From Telluria aromaticivorans (lineage in GTDB: Bacteria; Pseudomonadota; Gammaproteobacteria; Burkholderiales; Burkholderiaceae_D), in NCBI RefSeq assembly GCF_013003915.1, contig NZ_JABAIV010000009.1, positions 62,001 through 126,000 of the forward strand: a stretch of 64,000 nucleotides of DNA, read 5' to 3'. Positions 8,254-18,066 of this stretch are shown here, one piece after another (position 1 is the first letter of the stretch; the number at the start of each line of letters is the position of its first letter). The notes below the pieces were generated by a model. It was not told the origin of the DNA. It saw nothing but the letters and a program-made list of their open reading frames with translations, and searched no databases. The translations under genes and the position numbers were made by a program.

Positions 8254-10644
8254 TCAGACGCCGTACGGAATCCACACATTTTTGACTTGGCTCGCATGCT
8301 GCAGCACCGTACGGCCGCATGCCTGCTTCGCATCGAACCAGTCACGGCCCTTGCCGCCACCAACCCAGGTGCGCTTGAGCGAATCGGCCGACAGGCGCTC
8401 GACTTCCGCGCAACCTGCTGCCGAACCATCGTGACGCCACACCGCATCGACGTCGCCGTGCGACGCCAGCGTGCGCGCCAGTTCGTCGCTCGATCCGGTG
8501 ACGATATTCAGCACGCCGCCCGGCAGGTCCGAGGTATCCAGTACCTGGTACAAATCGGTGCTTGAGAGCGGATGCGCTTCCGACGGCACCGCGACCACGC
8601 GGTTGCCCAGCGCGATTGCCGGAGCGACCAGCGAGATGAAGCCCAGCAGCGGGTTCTCGTTCGGGCAGATGATGCCGATCACGCCGACCGGTTCGTTCAG
8701 GGCGACGGTGATGCCGTGCATCGGCGGCTGGTGGGCTGCGCCGTCGTACTTGTCGCACCATGCGGCCCAGTAGAACAGGCGCTCGATCGAGGCCTGGACT
8801 TCCTTGACAGCGTCGCGCGAGCCGGTCTGCGCGGCGATACGGGCGGCGAATTCGTCGGCGCGGATCGCCAGGTTCTCGGCCATGTAGTACAGCACCTGCG
8901 CGCGGTTGTGCGCGGTGGCCTTCGACCAGCCGGCCGCCTTGTGCGCGGCTTCCACGGCGTTGCGGATGTCCTTGCGGTTGCCTTCGCCGACGTCGGCCAG
9001 GAAGGAACCGTTGGCGCCATTGATGGCGCGGCTGTAAGCGCCGTCAGGGCGGGTCTGCTTGCCACCGATGTAGAGCTTGGCGGTGCGGTCGACGGCGAAT
9101 GCGTTGCCCTCTTCCGATGCTTTTACGCGGCCCTGGGTCGAGCCAACCGCGGCCACGACTGGCGCTGCAGGACGCGCATCTTCCGACAACGGGGTCATGT
9201 ACTCGTACATGCCTTCCTTGCCGCCTTCGCGGCCGAAGCCCGATTCCTTGTAGCCGCCGAAGCCGCAGGCTGCGTCGAACTGGTTGGCGGTGTTGATCCA
9301 CACCACGCCGGCCTTGATCTGCGGCGCGACGTCCAGCGCCAGCGAGATCGATTCCGACCACACGCAGGCGGCCAGGCCGTACACCGTGTTGTTCGCCAGT
9401 TGCACCGCTTCATGCGGGGTGCGGAAGCTCATCGCGACCAGCACCGGGCCGAAGATTTCGGCCTGGGCCACGGCGGCCGAGGTCGACGCTCCGGTGATCA
9501 GGGTTGGCAGGTACCACGAGCCGGCTTGCGGCATGTCGCAGGTAGGCTGCCACACTTCGCAGCCTTCGGCGCGTGCGGACTCCACCAGGCCGTGGATGCG
9601 CTGCTGCTGCACCGGGTCGACCAGTGCGCCGATGTCGTTCGACTTGTCCAGCGGCGAGCCGACGCGCAGGTTCTGCATGCGCAGCTTGACCTTGGCGATG
9701 AAGCGGTCGTAGACCGATTCCTGCACCAGCAGGCGCGAACCGGCGCAGCAGACCTGGCCCTGGTTGAACCAGATCGAGTCGACCAGGCCTTCGACTGCTG
9801 CATCGAGGTCGGCGTCGTCGAACACGATGAAGGGCGACTTGCCGCCCAGTTCCAGTGACAGCTTCTTGCCGGTGCCGGCGGTCGCCTTGCGGATGATGCG
9901 GCCCACTTCGGTCGAGCCGGTGAAGGCCAACTTGTCGATGCCAGGGTGGTTCACGATCGCTTCGCCCACGGCGCCGTCGCCGGTGACGATATTGACCACG
10001 CCCGCGGGCACACCGGCCTGCTGGCAGATCTCGGCAAACAGCAGCGCGGTCAAGGGAGTGTACTCGGCCGGCTTGAACACGATGGTGTTACCAGCGGCCA
10101 GCGCCGGTGCGATTTTCCATGCCAGCATCAAGAGCGGGAAGTTCCACGGCACGATTTGGCCGACCACGCCCACGGCGCGATAGTCAGCGAATTCTTCCGA
10201 TTGCAGCGCGGCCCAGCCGGCGTGGTGGTAAAAGTGGCGTGCGGCCAGCGGCAAATCGGCGTCGCGGGTTTCGCGGATGGTCTTGCCGTTGTCCAGGGTC
10301 TCGAGCACCGCGAACAGGCGCGCATGCTTTTGCAGCAGGCGTGCCAGCGAATACATGATGCGCGCGCGGCCGTGGCCACCCAGCGCGACCCAGCCCGGCT
10401 GCGCGCGGCGCGCGGCCTGCACGGCGCGTTCAATGTCGTCGTTTGTCGCTTGCGTAACCTGGGCCAGCTCGCTGCCGTCGGCAGGGTTGCTGGTGGCGAA
10501 GGTGGTCGAGGCGTCGCTCCACGCGCCGTCGATGAACAGGCCGAAACGGCGTCCATGCTGGTCCAGCCACGCAGTTGCTTCCTTGGTGCTTTCTGGTGCG
10601 GGGCCGTAATCCATGGTCTGAAGAATCTCTTTAATAGTTGGCAT
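8254..10644 (-). CDS. tandem-domain aldehyde dehydrogenase, ALDH16-like
   Basis: The 796-residue protein holds two ALDH modules. The first (about 1-490) is complete: PWNFP at 166-170, FTGSTEVG for cofactor binding, catalytic Glu265 in LELGGKS and Cys299 in GQVCCAG. The second (about 515-796) keeps the Rossmann-like part and CPNENPLLGF but lacks the catalytic GQxC motif and ends with a degenerate HDGSAAGCAEVERLS segment. This is the layout of ALDH16-family enzymes. Its place directly after deoC (17-nt gap) suggests it oxidises the acetaldehyde or another aldehyde made during deoxyribose-5-phosphate breakdown; this is inference. The start at 10644 (MPTIKEILQTMDYG) is chosen because the upstream open frame is only the antisense shadow of deoC. 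Confidence 0.9.
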   Translation of the reverse strand: MPTIKEILQTMDYGPAPESTKEATAWLDQHGRRFGLFIDGAWSDASTTFATSNPADGSELAQVTQATNDDIERAVQAARRAQPGWVALGGHGRARIMYSLARLLQKHARLFAVLETLDNGKTIRETRDADLPLAARHFYHHAGWAALQSEEFADYRAVGVVGQIVPWNFPLLMLAWKIAPALAAGNTIVFKPAEYTPLTALLFAEICQQAGVPAGVVNIVTGDGAVGEAIVNHPGIDKLAFTGSTEVGRIIRKATAGTGKKLSLELGGKSPFIVFDDADLDAAVEGLVDSIWFNQGQVCCAGSRLLVQESVYDRFIAKVKLRMQNLRVGSPLDKSNDIGALVDPVQQQRIHGLVESARAEGCEVWQPTCDMPQAGSWYLPTLITGASTSAAVAQAEIFGPVLVAMSFRTPHEAVQLANNTVYGLAACVWSESISLALDVAPQIKAGVVWINTANQFDAACGFGGYKESGFGREGGKEGMYEYMTPLSEDARPAAPVVAAVGSTQGRVKASEEGNAFAVDRTAKLYIGGKQTRPDGAYSRAINGANGSFLADVGEGNRKDIRNAVEAAHKAAGWSKATAHNRAQVLYYMAENLAIRADEFAARIAAQTGSRDAVKEVQASIERLFYWAAWCDKYDGAAHQPPMHGITVALNEPVGVIGIICPNENPLLGFISLVAPAIALGNRVVAVPSEAHPLSSTDLYQVLDTSDLPGGVLNIVTGSSDELARTLASHGDVDAVWRHDGSAAGCAEVERLSADSLKRTWVGGGKGRDWFDAKQACGRTVLQHASQVKNVWIPYGV

Positions 10645-10661
10645 GACGAATCCGTTGGTAT

Positions 10662-11618
10662 TTAAGGTTGCGCGTGGCGATGGGCGGCCGAGTAGTTGCC
10701 GGTGACGTAGTGCTCGAGCTGGCGCTCGATGTCGGTCATCAGGCTCGATGCGCCGATGCGGAACAGGTGCGGCTGCAGCCAGTCGTTGCCGAGTTCTTCC
10801 TTCATCACGGTCAGGTATTGCAGTGCGCTCTTCGCGGTGGACACGCCGCCCGCAGGCTTGTAGCCGACCTGGAAGCCGGTCTGCTCGTAGTATTCGCGGA
10901 TCGCGCGGGTCATCACCAGCGACACCGGGATGGTGGCGTTGACGCCTTCCTTGCCCGTCGAGGTCTTGATGAAATCGGCGCCGGCCATCATGCAGACCCA
11001 CGAGGCCTTGGCCACGTTGTCCAGCGTGACGATGTCGCCGGTGGCGAGGATCGCCTTCACGTGCGCTTCGCCGCAAGCCTGGCGGTAAGCCAGCATCTCG
11101 TCGTACAGCGCCTGCCAGTTACCGGTCAACACGTGCTGGCGGGTGATGACGATGTCGATCTCGGTGGCGCCGGCGGCCACCGACAGTTCGATCTCGCGCA
11201 GCTTGGTCTCGAGGCTCGACAGGCCGGCCGGGAAGGCGGTCGACACGGCGGCGATCGGCAAGCGGCCCTGCAGCACTTTCACTGCTGGCGTAATCATCTC
11301 GTGGTACACGCAGACGGCGCCAGTGGTCAGGCTGTCGATGCCGAGGGCCTGCATCAAATCGGTGCGCAGCGGGCGCATCGCCTTCATGCACAGGCGCTCG
11401 ACGCGGCCCGGGGTGTCGTCGCCGCCCAGGGTGGTCAGGTCCATGCACTCGACCGCGCGGATCAGCCATGCGGCCTGGTATTCCTTCTTGACGGTGCGGC
11501 GGTTCGCCAGGCTGGCGGCGCGGCGGTCGGCCGCATTGCGGTTGACCTTGATGCTGTTGACCCAACCAAGGTCGAGGGGGGCGGCGGTGTTACGTTTGAA
11601 GTCCAGTGGCTGGGTCAT
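10662..11618 (-). CDS. deoC: deoxyribose-phosphate aldolase
   Basis: It cleaves 2-deoxyribose-5-phosphate to glyceraldehyde-3-phosphate and acetaldehyde. In the 318-residue protein the Schiff-base lysine is Lys218 in ADFIKTSTGK, with Lys188 (VKAILATG) and Asp155 (EIDIVI) as partner residues. It has an N-terminal extension of about 50 residues relative to the short bacterial form, as in the longer animal-like DeoC group. Its ATG overlaps the deoB stop (ATGA, 11615-11618), indicating coupled translation. Confidence 0.96.
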   Translation of the reverse strand: MTQPLDFKRNTAAPLDLGWVNSIKVNRNAADRRAASLANRRTVKKEYQAAWLIRAVECMDLTTLGGDDTPGRVERLCMKAMRPLRTDLMQALGIDSLTTGAVCVYHEMITPAVKVLQGRLPIAAVSTAFPAGLSSLETKLREIELSVAAGATEIDIVITRQHVLTGNWQALYDEMLAYRQACGEAHVKAILATGDIVTLDNVAKASWVCMMAGADFIKTSTGKEGVNATIPVSLVMTRAIREYYEQTGFQVGYKPAGGVSTAKSALQYLTVMKEELGNDWLQPHLFRIGASSLMTDIERQLEHYVTGNYSAAHRHAQP

Positions 11619-12808
11619 AGCAGTGCGGTTCCGTTCGAAAGTGGTTTGACGCCAAGGTGCTTGGCGAGGGTTGCGCCGATGTCCGAGAAAGTGGACGCGA
11701 TCGGCAGTTCCTGCGCGGGGACGTTCGGGCCGAAGAAGATCATCGGGATGTGCTCGCGGGTGTGGTCCGAACCCGGCGCGGTCGGGTCGCAGCCGTGGTC
11801 GGCGGTGATGACGCACAGGTCGCCGTCCTTCAGCTTGGCCATGAATTCGGGCATGCGCGCGTCCAGCTCGTGCAGCGCGTTCGAATAGCCGGCGACGTCG
11901 CGGCGGTGGCCGAAGTGCATGTCGAAGTCGACGAAGTTCACGAAGGTGAGCGATTTTGAAGGCGCGGTATCAAGCTCTTCCAGCAGGCGGTCGAACAGCG
12001 CCATGTTGTCGACGCCCTTCACCAGCTTGGTCACGCCTTTCGCGGCGAAGATATCGCTGATTTTACCCAGCGCGATGACCTCGCCGCCTTCGTTTTTCAC
12101 GTGGTCGAGCAGGGTCGGCGCGGTCGGTGGCACGGCGTAATCGTGGCGGTTGCTGGTGCGCTTGTACTTGCCGTTCTCGCCCAGGAAAGGACGCGCGATC
12201 ACGCGGCCGATGTTATAGGGCTTGACCAGCTCGTAGGCCGCTTCGCAGACCGCGTACAGGCGATCCAGGCCGAAGTGTTCTTCGTGCGCTGCGATCTGAA
12301 GCACCGAGTCGGCCGAGGTGTACAGGATCGGCTTGCCGCTGGCGACATGCTCGTCGCCCAGCTCGTCGATGATGGTGGTGCCCGAGGCGTGGCAGTTGCC
12401 CAGCCAGCCGGGAACGCCGGTCAACTCCTGCAGCTTGTCGGTCAGCTCTTTCGGGAAGGACGGCACGGTCTTCGGGAAGTAGCCCCAGTCGAACAGCACC
12501 GGCACGCCGGCGATTTCCCAGTGGCCGCTCTGCGTGTCCTTGCCGGTCGACTGTTCGCGCGCGGCGCCCCAGGCGCCCGTAAAACCGTCGCGCTGGCCGA
12601 AACCCGCGGCCCATTCGCCGCTGGCCTTGTGGGCGGCGGCGGCCAGGCCAAGGCGCTCGAGGTTCGGCAGCGACATCGGCTTGCCTTCTTTCGCGGCCCA
12701 ATCGGCGATGTGGCCGAAGGTGTTGGCGCCCGTGTCGCCGTACTTGTCGGCGTCCGGCAGTGCGCCGAGGCCAAACGAGTCGAGCAGGAGGATAAATGCG
12801 CGTGACAT
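11615..12808 (-). CDS. deoB: phosphopentomutase
   Basis: It converts (deoxy)ribose-1-phosphate from nucleoside phosphorolysis to the 5-phosphate used by deoC. The 397-residue protein is of the alkaline-phosphatase-like superfamily. Asp10 is in the first metal site (LLLDSFGLG), the phosphorylated Thr92 is in STGKDTQSGHWE, and the C-terminal metal site is TADHGCDPTAPGSDHTREHIP. It sits between punA (17 nt) and deoC (4-nt overlap). Confidence 0.97.
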   Translation of the reverse strand: MSRAFILLLDSFGLGALPDADKYGDTGANTFGHIADWAAKEGKPMSLPNLERLGLAAAAHKASGEWAAGFGQRDGFTGAWGAAREQSTGKDTQSGHWEIAGVPVLFDWGYFPKTVPSFPKELTDKLQELTGVPGWLGNCHASGTTIIDELGDEHVASGKPILYTSADSVLQIAAHEEHFGLDRLYAVCEAAYELVKPYNIGRVIARPFLGENGKYKRTSNRHDYAVPPTAPTLLDHVKNEGGEVIALGKISDIFAAKGVTKLVKGVDNMALFDRLLEELDTAPSKSLTFVNFVDFDMHFGHRRDVAGYSNALHELDARMPEFMAKLKDGDLCVITADHGCDPTAPGSDHTREHIPMIFFGPNVPAQELPIASTFSDIGATLAKHLGVKPLSNGTALL

Positions 12809-12825
12809 GGTTCGCTGCCTTTCTG

Positions 12826-13671
12826 TTAGTTGGCTTCGGTGCGCGGGGTCGCGCCCAGGCGCTCGATGAACGAGTGGATCAGGGTGACCAGGTCCTTGGC
12901 CGCGATCGCGGCGTACTTCAGGGTCTGCTCGTGCGACAGTGGGAACGGGCTCAAGCCTTCGGCCAGGTTGGTGATGGCCGACACGCCGGCCACTTTCAGG
13001 CCGCAGTGGCGCGCGGCGATCACTTCCGGCACCACCGACATGCCGACCACTTCGGCGCCCAAGGTCTTGAAGGCGCGGATTTCGGCAGCCGTTTCGAAGT
13101 TCGGGCCCGGGCAGGCCAGGTAGACGCCTTCGTTCAGGGTGATGCCCTTGCTTGCTGCGGTTTCCTTGATCATCGAGCGCAGCTCGGCGTCGTAGGCATT
13201 GGCCATGCTGAAGAAGCGCGGGCCGAAGCGGTCGTCGTTCGGGCCGGACATCGGGCTGCCCGGCAGCAGGTTGATATGGTCGTTCAGGACCACGACGCTG
13301 CCTGCATCGACTTCAGGGCGGAGCGATCCGGCCGCATTGGTCACGAACAGCATTTCGCAGCCGATCAGTTTAAAAGTGCGCACGGCAGAGGTCATCACGC
13401 TGGCGCCATAGCCTTCGTAGAAGTGGCCGCGGCCCTTCATGCACACCACCGGCACGCCGGCCAGGTTACCCAGCACCAGCTCACCCGCGTGGCCATGCAC
13501 GGTGCTGATCGGGAAGCCCGGCAGTTCAGCATAGCTGATCGACACGGCATCGGTCATCTGCTCGGCGAGCACGCCCAGGCCGGAGCCAAGGATCATGGCC
13601 ACGCGCGGCTCGAACCCCGGTTTGCGGGCCTTGATGACTTCTGCTGCTTCGAATGGAGTATTGCTGAACAT
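12826..13671 (-). CDS. punA: purine-nucleoside phosphorylase (XapA/PunA type)
   Basis: It phosphorolyses purine (deoxy)nucleosides to free base and pentose-1-phosphate. The 281-residue trimeric-type PNP has the phosphate-binding ILGSGLG (27-33) and HGHAG (59-63), then NAAGSL, GPNFET and MSVVPEV around the base site. It is the first gene of the minus-strand deo operon, so the operon promoter should lie in 13672-13930. Inosine, guanosine or xanthosine preference cannot be read from the sequence. Confidence 0.94.
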   Translation of the reverse strand: MFSNTPFEAAEVIKARKPGFEPRVAMILGSGLGVLAEQMTDAVSISYAELPGFPISTVHGHAGELVLGNLAGVPVVCMKGRGHFYEGYGASVMTSAVRTFKLIGCEMLFVTNAAGSLRPEVDAGSVVVLNDHINLLPGSPMSGPNDDRFGPRFFSMANAYDAELRSMIKETAASKGITLNEGVYLACPGPNFETAAEIRAFKTLGAEVVGMSVVPEVIAARHCGLKVAGVSAITNLAEGLSPFPLSHEQTLKYAAIAAKDLVTLIHSFIERLGATPRTEAN

Positions 13672-13930
13672 GGTTGTTCCTTGTCGTATGCGGAATTCGG
13701 GAGACGGGATGAAGAGGCAGGCGCCGGAGGGTGCTACTGAGCAGTAGCACGCGGCACATATCAGCCGGAATATTATAACTATGCACGAGGGCCAATATGT
13801 ATGGCAAATACCATTTTTCTTGTCGATTTATTTGTTTTAAAAATATATGGACCGATGTAATGTGGGCTTACACCGTAATGTTTAACCCGCATCAAACATT
13901 TGTCTGATATATTAAAACACTTGTTTAACA
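13672..13930 (-). promoter_or_regulatory. AT-rich leader and promoter region of the deo operon
   Basis: This gene-free stretch is far more AT-rich than its surroundings. A TATAAT hexamer on the minus strand (13772-13777) lies about 100 nt before the punA ATG, but I see no convincing -35 at 16-18 nt. No clear operator palindrome was identified. The nearest regulator gene is the LysR gene at 16137. Confidence 0.4.
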
Positions 13931-14064
13931 TAGGGTGGGCGGGTTTTCCCGCCGGCGCGTTCAGATTACCTTTCCTCAGCCCGCTCGCTGGCCTGCATGC
14001 CAAGGTTGAACGCGCGGGCGTTCGTCATTCAGGCCACTGGCCTGAATGACCCCGCCCACCCTAC
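13931..14064. repeat. GTAGGGTGGGC palindromic repeat, copy B
   Basis: The ends are TAGGGTGGGC and GCCCACCCTA. Its inner hairpin GTCATTCAGGCC-ACT-GGCCTGAATGAC (14024-14050) is the same element as in copy A, but with matched base changes in both arms. It lies between the divergent punA and psuK and ends only 17 nt before the psuK start, so it is within the psuK leader. Confidence 0.85.
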
Positions 14065-14080
14065 CAAACCGCCATTCATC

Positions 14081-15199
14081 GTGACCGACCTGCCCAAAAA
14101 AGAACAGTTGTACGAGCTGATCCGCGCGAACCCTTTCATTTCGCAGCAGGATCTCGCCAGCCAGCTGGGGCTCTCGCGCTCGGCCGTCGCCAACTACATC
14201 GCCACCCTGGTGCGTGAACGCCGCATCCTCGGGCGCGCCTATGTGCTGCCCGATCAGCGCCCCATCCTGTGCATCGGCGCCTCGAACCTCGACCGCAAGC
14301 TGCGCAGCATGAAGCCGCTGGTGCTCGGTACCTCCAACCCGGCCACCCAGGATGAATCCTTCGGCGGCGTCGCCCGCAACATCGCCGAGAACCTGGCGCG
14401 CCTCGGCGCCCCGGTCGCGCTGATCACGGCGGTCGGCAACGATGCTTCGGGCCGCGCCCTGCTGGCCCATGCCGAAGATGCCGGCATCGACACCCGCGGC
14501 GCCCTGCGCCTGGATGGTGTGAGCAGCGGCACCTATACCGCGGTGCTCGACCAGGACGGCGAGATGACGGTGGCGCTGGCCGACATGGCCCTCAATGACC
14601 GCCTGACACCCGCTTTCCTCGCCACCCGCCAGCAGCAGCGCGCCGGCGCGGCGCTGGTGGTGGCCGACATGAACCTGCCGCTGGACACCATCGCTGCCCT
14701 GCTGGATGACGCGGTGCGCGACGGCGTGTCGCTGGTGCTGGTAGCCGTGTCCGGGCCGAAGATGGCGCGCCTGCCCGCCAGCCTGCACGGCCTGCGCCTG
14801 CTGATCCTGAACGAAGGCGAACTGGCGACCCGCGTCGGCCGCAGCCTGGACGGCGACGCCGACGTCAAAGCGGCCTGCGCCGAGGTGCAGCGCCAGGGCG
14901 TGCAGGACGTGGTCGTCACGCGCGGCGCGTGCGGCGTCTTGTATACGTCCCCAAGCGGCGTGATGCGCCTCGATGCACCGAAAGTCGACGTCGTCGACGT
15001 CACTGGCGCGGGCGACGCCTTCGCTGCCGCGGTCTGCTGGTCGCTGCAGAGCGGTGAAGCCGACCTTGCCCTCGCCTGCCGCCGCGGCCTGCAGCTGTCC
15101 GCCATGACCATCGAATGCGAGCAGACCGTCTGCCCGCTGCTGGCGCCCGGCCAGTTCGACAGCCCCGTGAACCAAGCTACCCAATCCGACCTGGACTAA
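14081..15199 (+). CDS. psuK: pseudouridine kinase with N-terminal winged-helix domain (PfkB family)
   Basis: It phosphorylates pseudouridine, feeding the glycosidase encoded next. The 372-residue protein begins with a helix-turn-helix (about 1-52; [17 protein letters not shown]) followed by a PfkB ribokinase fold (about 62-365) with the catalytic [14 protein letters not shown] near the end. An HTH plus PfkB fusion is a known subgroup and may allow autoregulation. The GTG at 14081 is chosen because an upstream ATG at 13997 lies inside the palindromic repeat and the GTG gives the family-like start [18 protein letters not shown]. No strong ribosome-binding site is seen. psuG starts 1 nt after its stop. 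Confidence 0.87.
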   Translation: MTDLPKKEQLYELIRANPFISQQDLASQLGLSRSAVANYIATLVRERRILGRAYVLPDQRPILCIGASNLDRKLRSMKPLVLGTSNPATQDESFGGVARNIAENLARLGAPVALITAVGNDASGRALLAHAEDAGIDTRGALRLDGVSSGTYTAVLDQDGEMTVALADMALNDRLTPAFLATRQQQRAGAALVVADMNLPLDTIAALLDDAVRDGVSLVLVAVSGPKMARLPASLHGLRLLILNEGELATRVGRSLDGDADVKAACAEVQRQGVQDVVVTRGACGVLYTSPSGVMRLDAPKVDVVDVTGAGDAFAAAVCWSLQSGEADLALACRRGLQLSAMTIECEQTVCPLLAPGQFDSPVNQATQSDLD

Positions 15200-15200
15200 T

Positions 15201-16121
<921 letters not shown>

Positions 16122-16136
16122 TACTCCGGCGCCGCC

Positions 16137-17051
16137 ATGTCGATCGACCTGAAACAGCTGCGCTACTTCCTCGCGGTGGCTGAAGAAAAAAGCTTCTCGC
16201 GCGCGGCCGAGCGCCTGCACATCTCGCAGCCGCCCCTGAGCCAGCAGATCATGAAGCTCGAGAGCGAACTCGGGGTGCGCCTGTTCACCCGCACCACGCG
16301 CAGCTTCGAGCTGACGGTGGCGGGCAAGGCGCTGATGAGCGAGGCGGCCGAGCTGCTGGCCAAGATGCGCATGACGATCGACACCATCCGCCAGATCGAC
16401 CGCGGCGAAGTGGGCCGCCTGCGCGTGGGCATCGTCGGTTCCGCGATGTGGGGACCGATCCCGGGCCTGTTAGAACAGTTCCAGAGCCAGTACCCGCGCG
16501 TGACCTGGACCATCCATGAGCTGGGGCCGAACGACCAGTGGGAAGCACTGCGCGCACGCCAGATCGACGTCGGCTTCTGGCGCGAGCCGCGCATCGAACC
16601 GGATGTGCTCAAGCAGGCCAACCTGCGCCAGGACCTGTGTTCGCGCGAGGACGTGTGCGTGGCGATCAGCGAACGTCATCCGCTGGCGCGCCAGGATGCC
16701 ATCGAACTGATCGACATTGCGGACGAGCCGATGCTCACCCTGCACCTGGACCAGTCGGCCGAGCCGCGCTACCTGATCCAGTGCTGTGTCAACGCCGGCT
16801 TCCATCCGACGATTTTCCAGGAAGCGGCCGAGCCGCAGACCTTGCTGGCCATGGTCGGCGCCGGCCTGGGCGTGGCGCTGCTGCCGCAGACCACCAGCCG
16901 CATCGGCTGGCCCGGCGTGCGCTTCCTGCCGGTGCGGACCAATGCGCCATCGGCCAACCTATATATCACTTATATGGCGCAGGACGATGCGCCGGTGGTG
17001 CGGGCCTTCCTGAACATCCTGTTCCCGGAATCAAGCGCCCAGCCAGCGTAA
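16137..17051 (+). CDS. LysR-family transcriptional regulator
   Basis: The 304-residue protein has an N-terminal winged helix (about 3-62; FSRAAERLHISQPPLSQQI) and a periplasmic-binding-like effector domain (about 90-295) close to the BenM/CatM-type LysR branch. It starts 15 nt after psuG and runs in the same direction, so it may be cotranscribed with psuKG. Whether it controls psuKG, the divergent deo operon or something else is not visible. Confidence 0.9.
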   Translation: MSIDLKQLRYFLAVAEEKSFSRAAERLHISQPPLSQQIMKLESELGVRLFTRTTRSFELTVAGKALMSEAAELLAKMRMTIDTIRQIDRGEVGRLRVGIVGSAMWGPIPGLLEQFQSQYPRVTWTIHELGPNDQWEALRARQIDVGFWREPRIEPDVLKQANLRQDLCSREDVCVAISERHPLARQDAIELIDIADEPMLTLHLDQSAEPRYLIQCCVNAGFHPTIFQEAAEPQTLLAMVGAGLGVALLPQTTSRIGWPGVRFLPVRTNAPSANLYITYMAQDDAPVVRAFLNILFPESSAQPA

Positions 17052-17054
17052 GCC

Positions 17055-17264
17055 CTATTGCCGTTTGATTTCGACGGCAACGGTATTGAGCGAGGCGATC
17101 TGGTGGCGCCGCTCGGCGGGCCGGGTCAGCACCCGCATCGTGATTTCCAGGGGGACGCCGATGCCGGCCAGCTCGGTGGCGGCGCGCGGGCGTCCTTCGC
17201 TCGCGGCCTCGTGGATCGCAGCGTCGATCAGCAGTGCGGTTTTATAGTCGTTTCGTCGGTCCAT
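17055..17264 (-). CDS. small hypothetical protein, 69 residues
   Basis: MDRRNDYKTALLIDAAIH begins a compact helical protein without signal or membrane segment, ending VAVEIKRQ. It converges on the LysR gene, with the stops 3 nt apart. The composition is even and looks like real coding sequence, and I recall short proteins of this kind in related genomes. No function can be assigned. Confidence 0.55.
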   Translation of the reverse strand: MDRRNDYKTALLIDAAIHEAASEGRPRAATELAGIGVPLEITMRVLTRPAERRHQIASLNTVAVEIKRQ

Positions 17265-17324
17265 CCGTAAATCCTACCATTCTTTGTGCATACATCAGGC
17301 GCCTCACGCTCCGATATGGTATGC

Positions 17325-17348
17325 CGGACCGCTTGGAAAAGCGGTCCG
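17325..17348. repeat. perfect 10-bp hairpin
   Basis: CGGACCGCTT and AAGCGGTCCG flank a GGAA loop in the gap before the lipoprotein gene. No T-tract follows on either strand, so a regulator site or RNA hairpin is as likely as a terminator. Confidence 0.5.
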
Positions 17349-17493
17349 CGCGAAAGTTTCCATAGAACTTCATCGAAAAGACCAACTTTCTTTATTCTGC
17401 GTTACTTTGCGCACCGTTCTCGGTCGCATCCTGGGGCAAACTCTTGTCAAAACATGAATACTTAAATAACCCCCCTTCCACAAGGAGCTCACC

Positions 17494-17871
17494 ATGAAAA
17501 ACACCACCGCTACCATTTCCGCCCTGATGCTTGCCGTCGCAGTGATGGCCACCGGCTGCAAGAAAGCCGACGACAACCCGAACATGGGTCCTGCACAAGA
17601 AGCCGGCGCTGCCGTCGACAATGCAGGCGCAAAAGTCGCTGAAGAAACCAAGGAAGCCGCACAAGCTACCGAAGCCGCTGCCGACCGCGCCGCTGCCAAC
17701 GTGGACGCTGCTGCGGAACGCGCAGGCGACAACATCGAGGCCGCCGGCGCCGAAGTGAAACAGGAAACCAAGGAAGCCGCTGCAGAAGTGCGCGCAGCGT
17801 CGGACAAAGTGGGCGACAAGACTGGCGCCGCGCTGGAACGTGCCGGCGAGAAGCTGCAGGAAAAGCGTTAA
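17494..17871 (+). CDS. small Ala/Glu-rich lipoprotein
   Basis: The 125-residue protein begins with a lipoprotein signal (about 1-22) ending in ATGC, with the lipidated Cys at 23. After the Cys comes a low-complexity helical region with repeated EETKEAA and AADRAAANVDAA-type heptad-like units, probably a coiled or amphipathic helix at the envelope. AAGGAGCTCACC precedes the ATG. It stands alone and is followed by a strong terminator. Function is unknown; similar short Ala-rich lipoproteins are often stress-induced. Confidence 0.85.
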   Translation: MKNTTATISALMLAVAVMATGCKKADDNPNMGPAQEAGAAVDNAGAKVAEETKEAAQATEAAADRAAANVDAAAERAGDNIEAAGAEVKQETKEAAAEVRAASDKVGDKTGAALERAGEKLQEKR

Positions 17872-17888
17872 TCGCTTAGCTGTGCAGC

Positions 17889-17923
17889 AAAAAAAATCCG
17901 GGGCTGCGGCCCCGGATTTTTTT
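17889..17923 (+). terminator. Rho-independent terminator after the lipoprotein gene
   Basis: AAAAAAATCCGGGG pairs with CCCCGGATTTTTTT around CTGCGG, with T-tracts on both strands. It lies 18 nt after the stop and can work in both directions. Confidence 0.92.
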
Positions 17924-17948
17924 CGCCCGTCTTACCGGCAATGACGCG

Positions 17949-18052
17949 CGTAGGGTGGTCGGGTCCTCCCGACCGCGCGTTCAACTCCGGCATGCAATGT
18001 GGCGTCTCATGATCTGCTTGAACGCGCGGTCGGCAGAGCCGACCACCCTACG
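17949..18052. repeat. GTAGGGTGGGC-family palindromic repeat, copy C
   Basis: The ends are CGTAGGGTGGTCGGG and CCGACCACCCTACG. Compared with the other copies the outer stem has GGTC for GGGC, and the opposite arm has GACC for GCCC, so pairing is kept. The inner arms GCGCGTTCAA / TTGAACGCGC are of the GTTCAAC subtype. It lies between the terminator and the pcp 3' end. Confidence 0.82.
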
Positions 18053-18066
18053 AAATCACCATTTCA

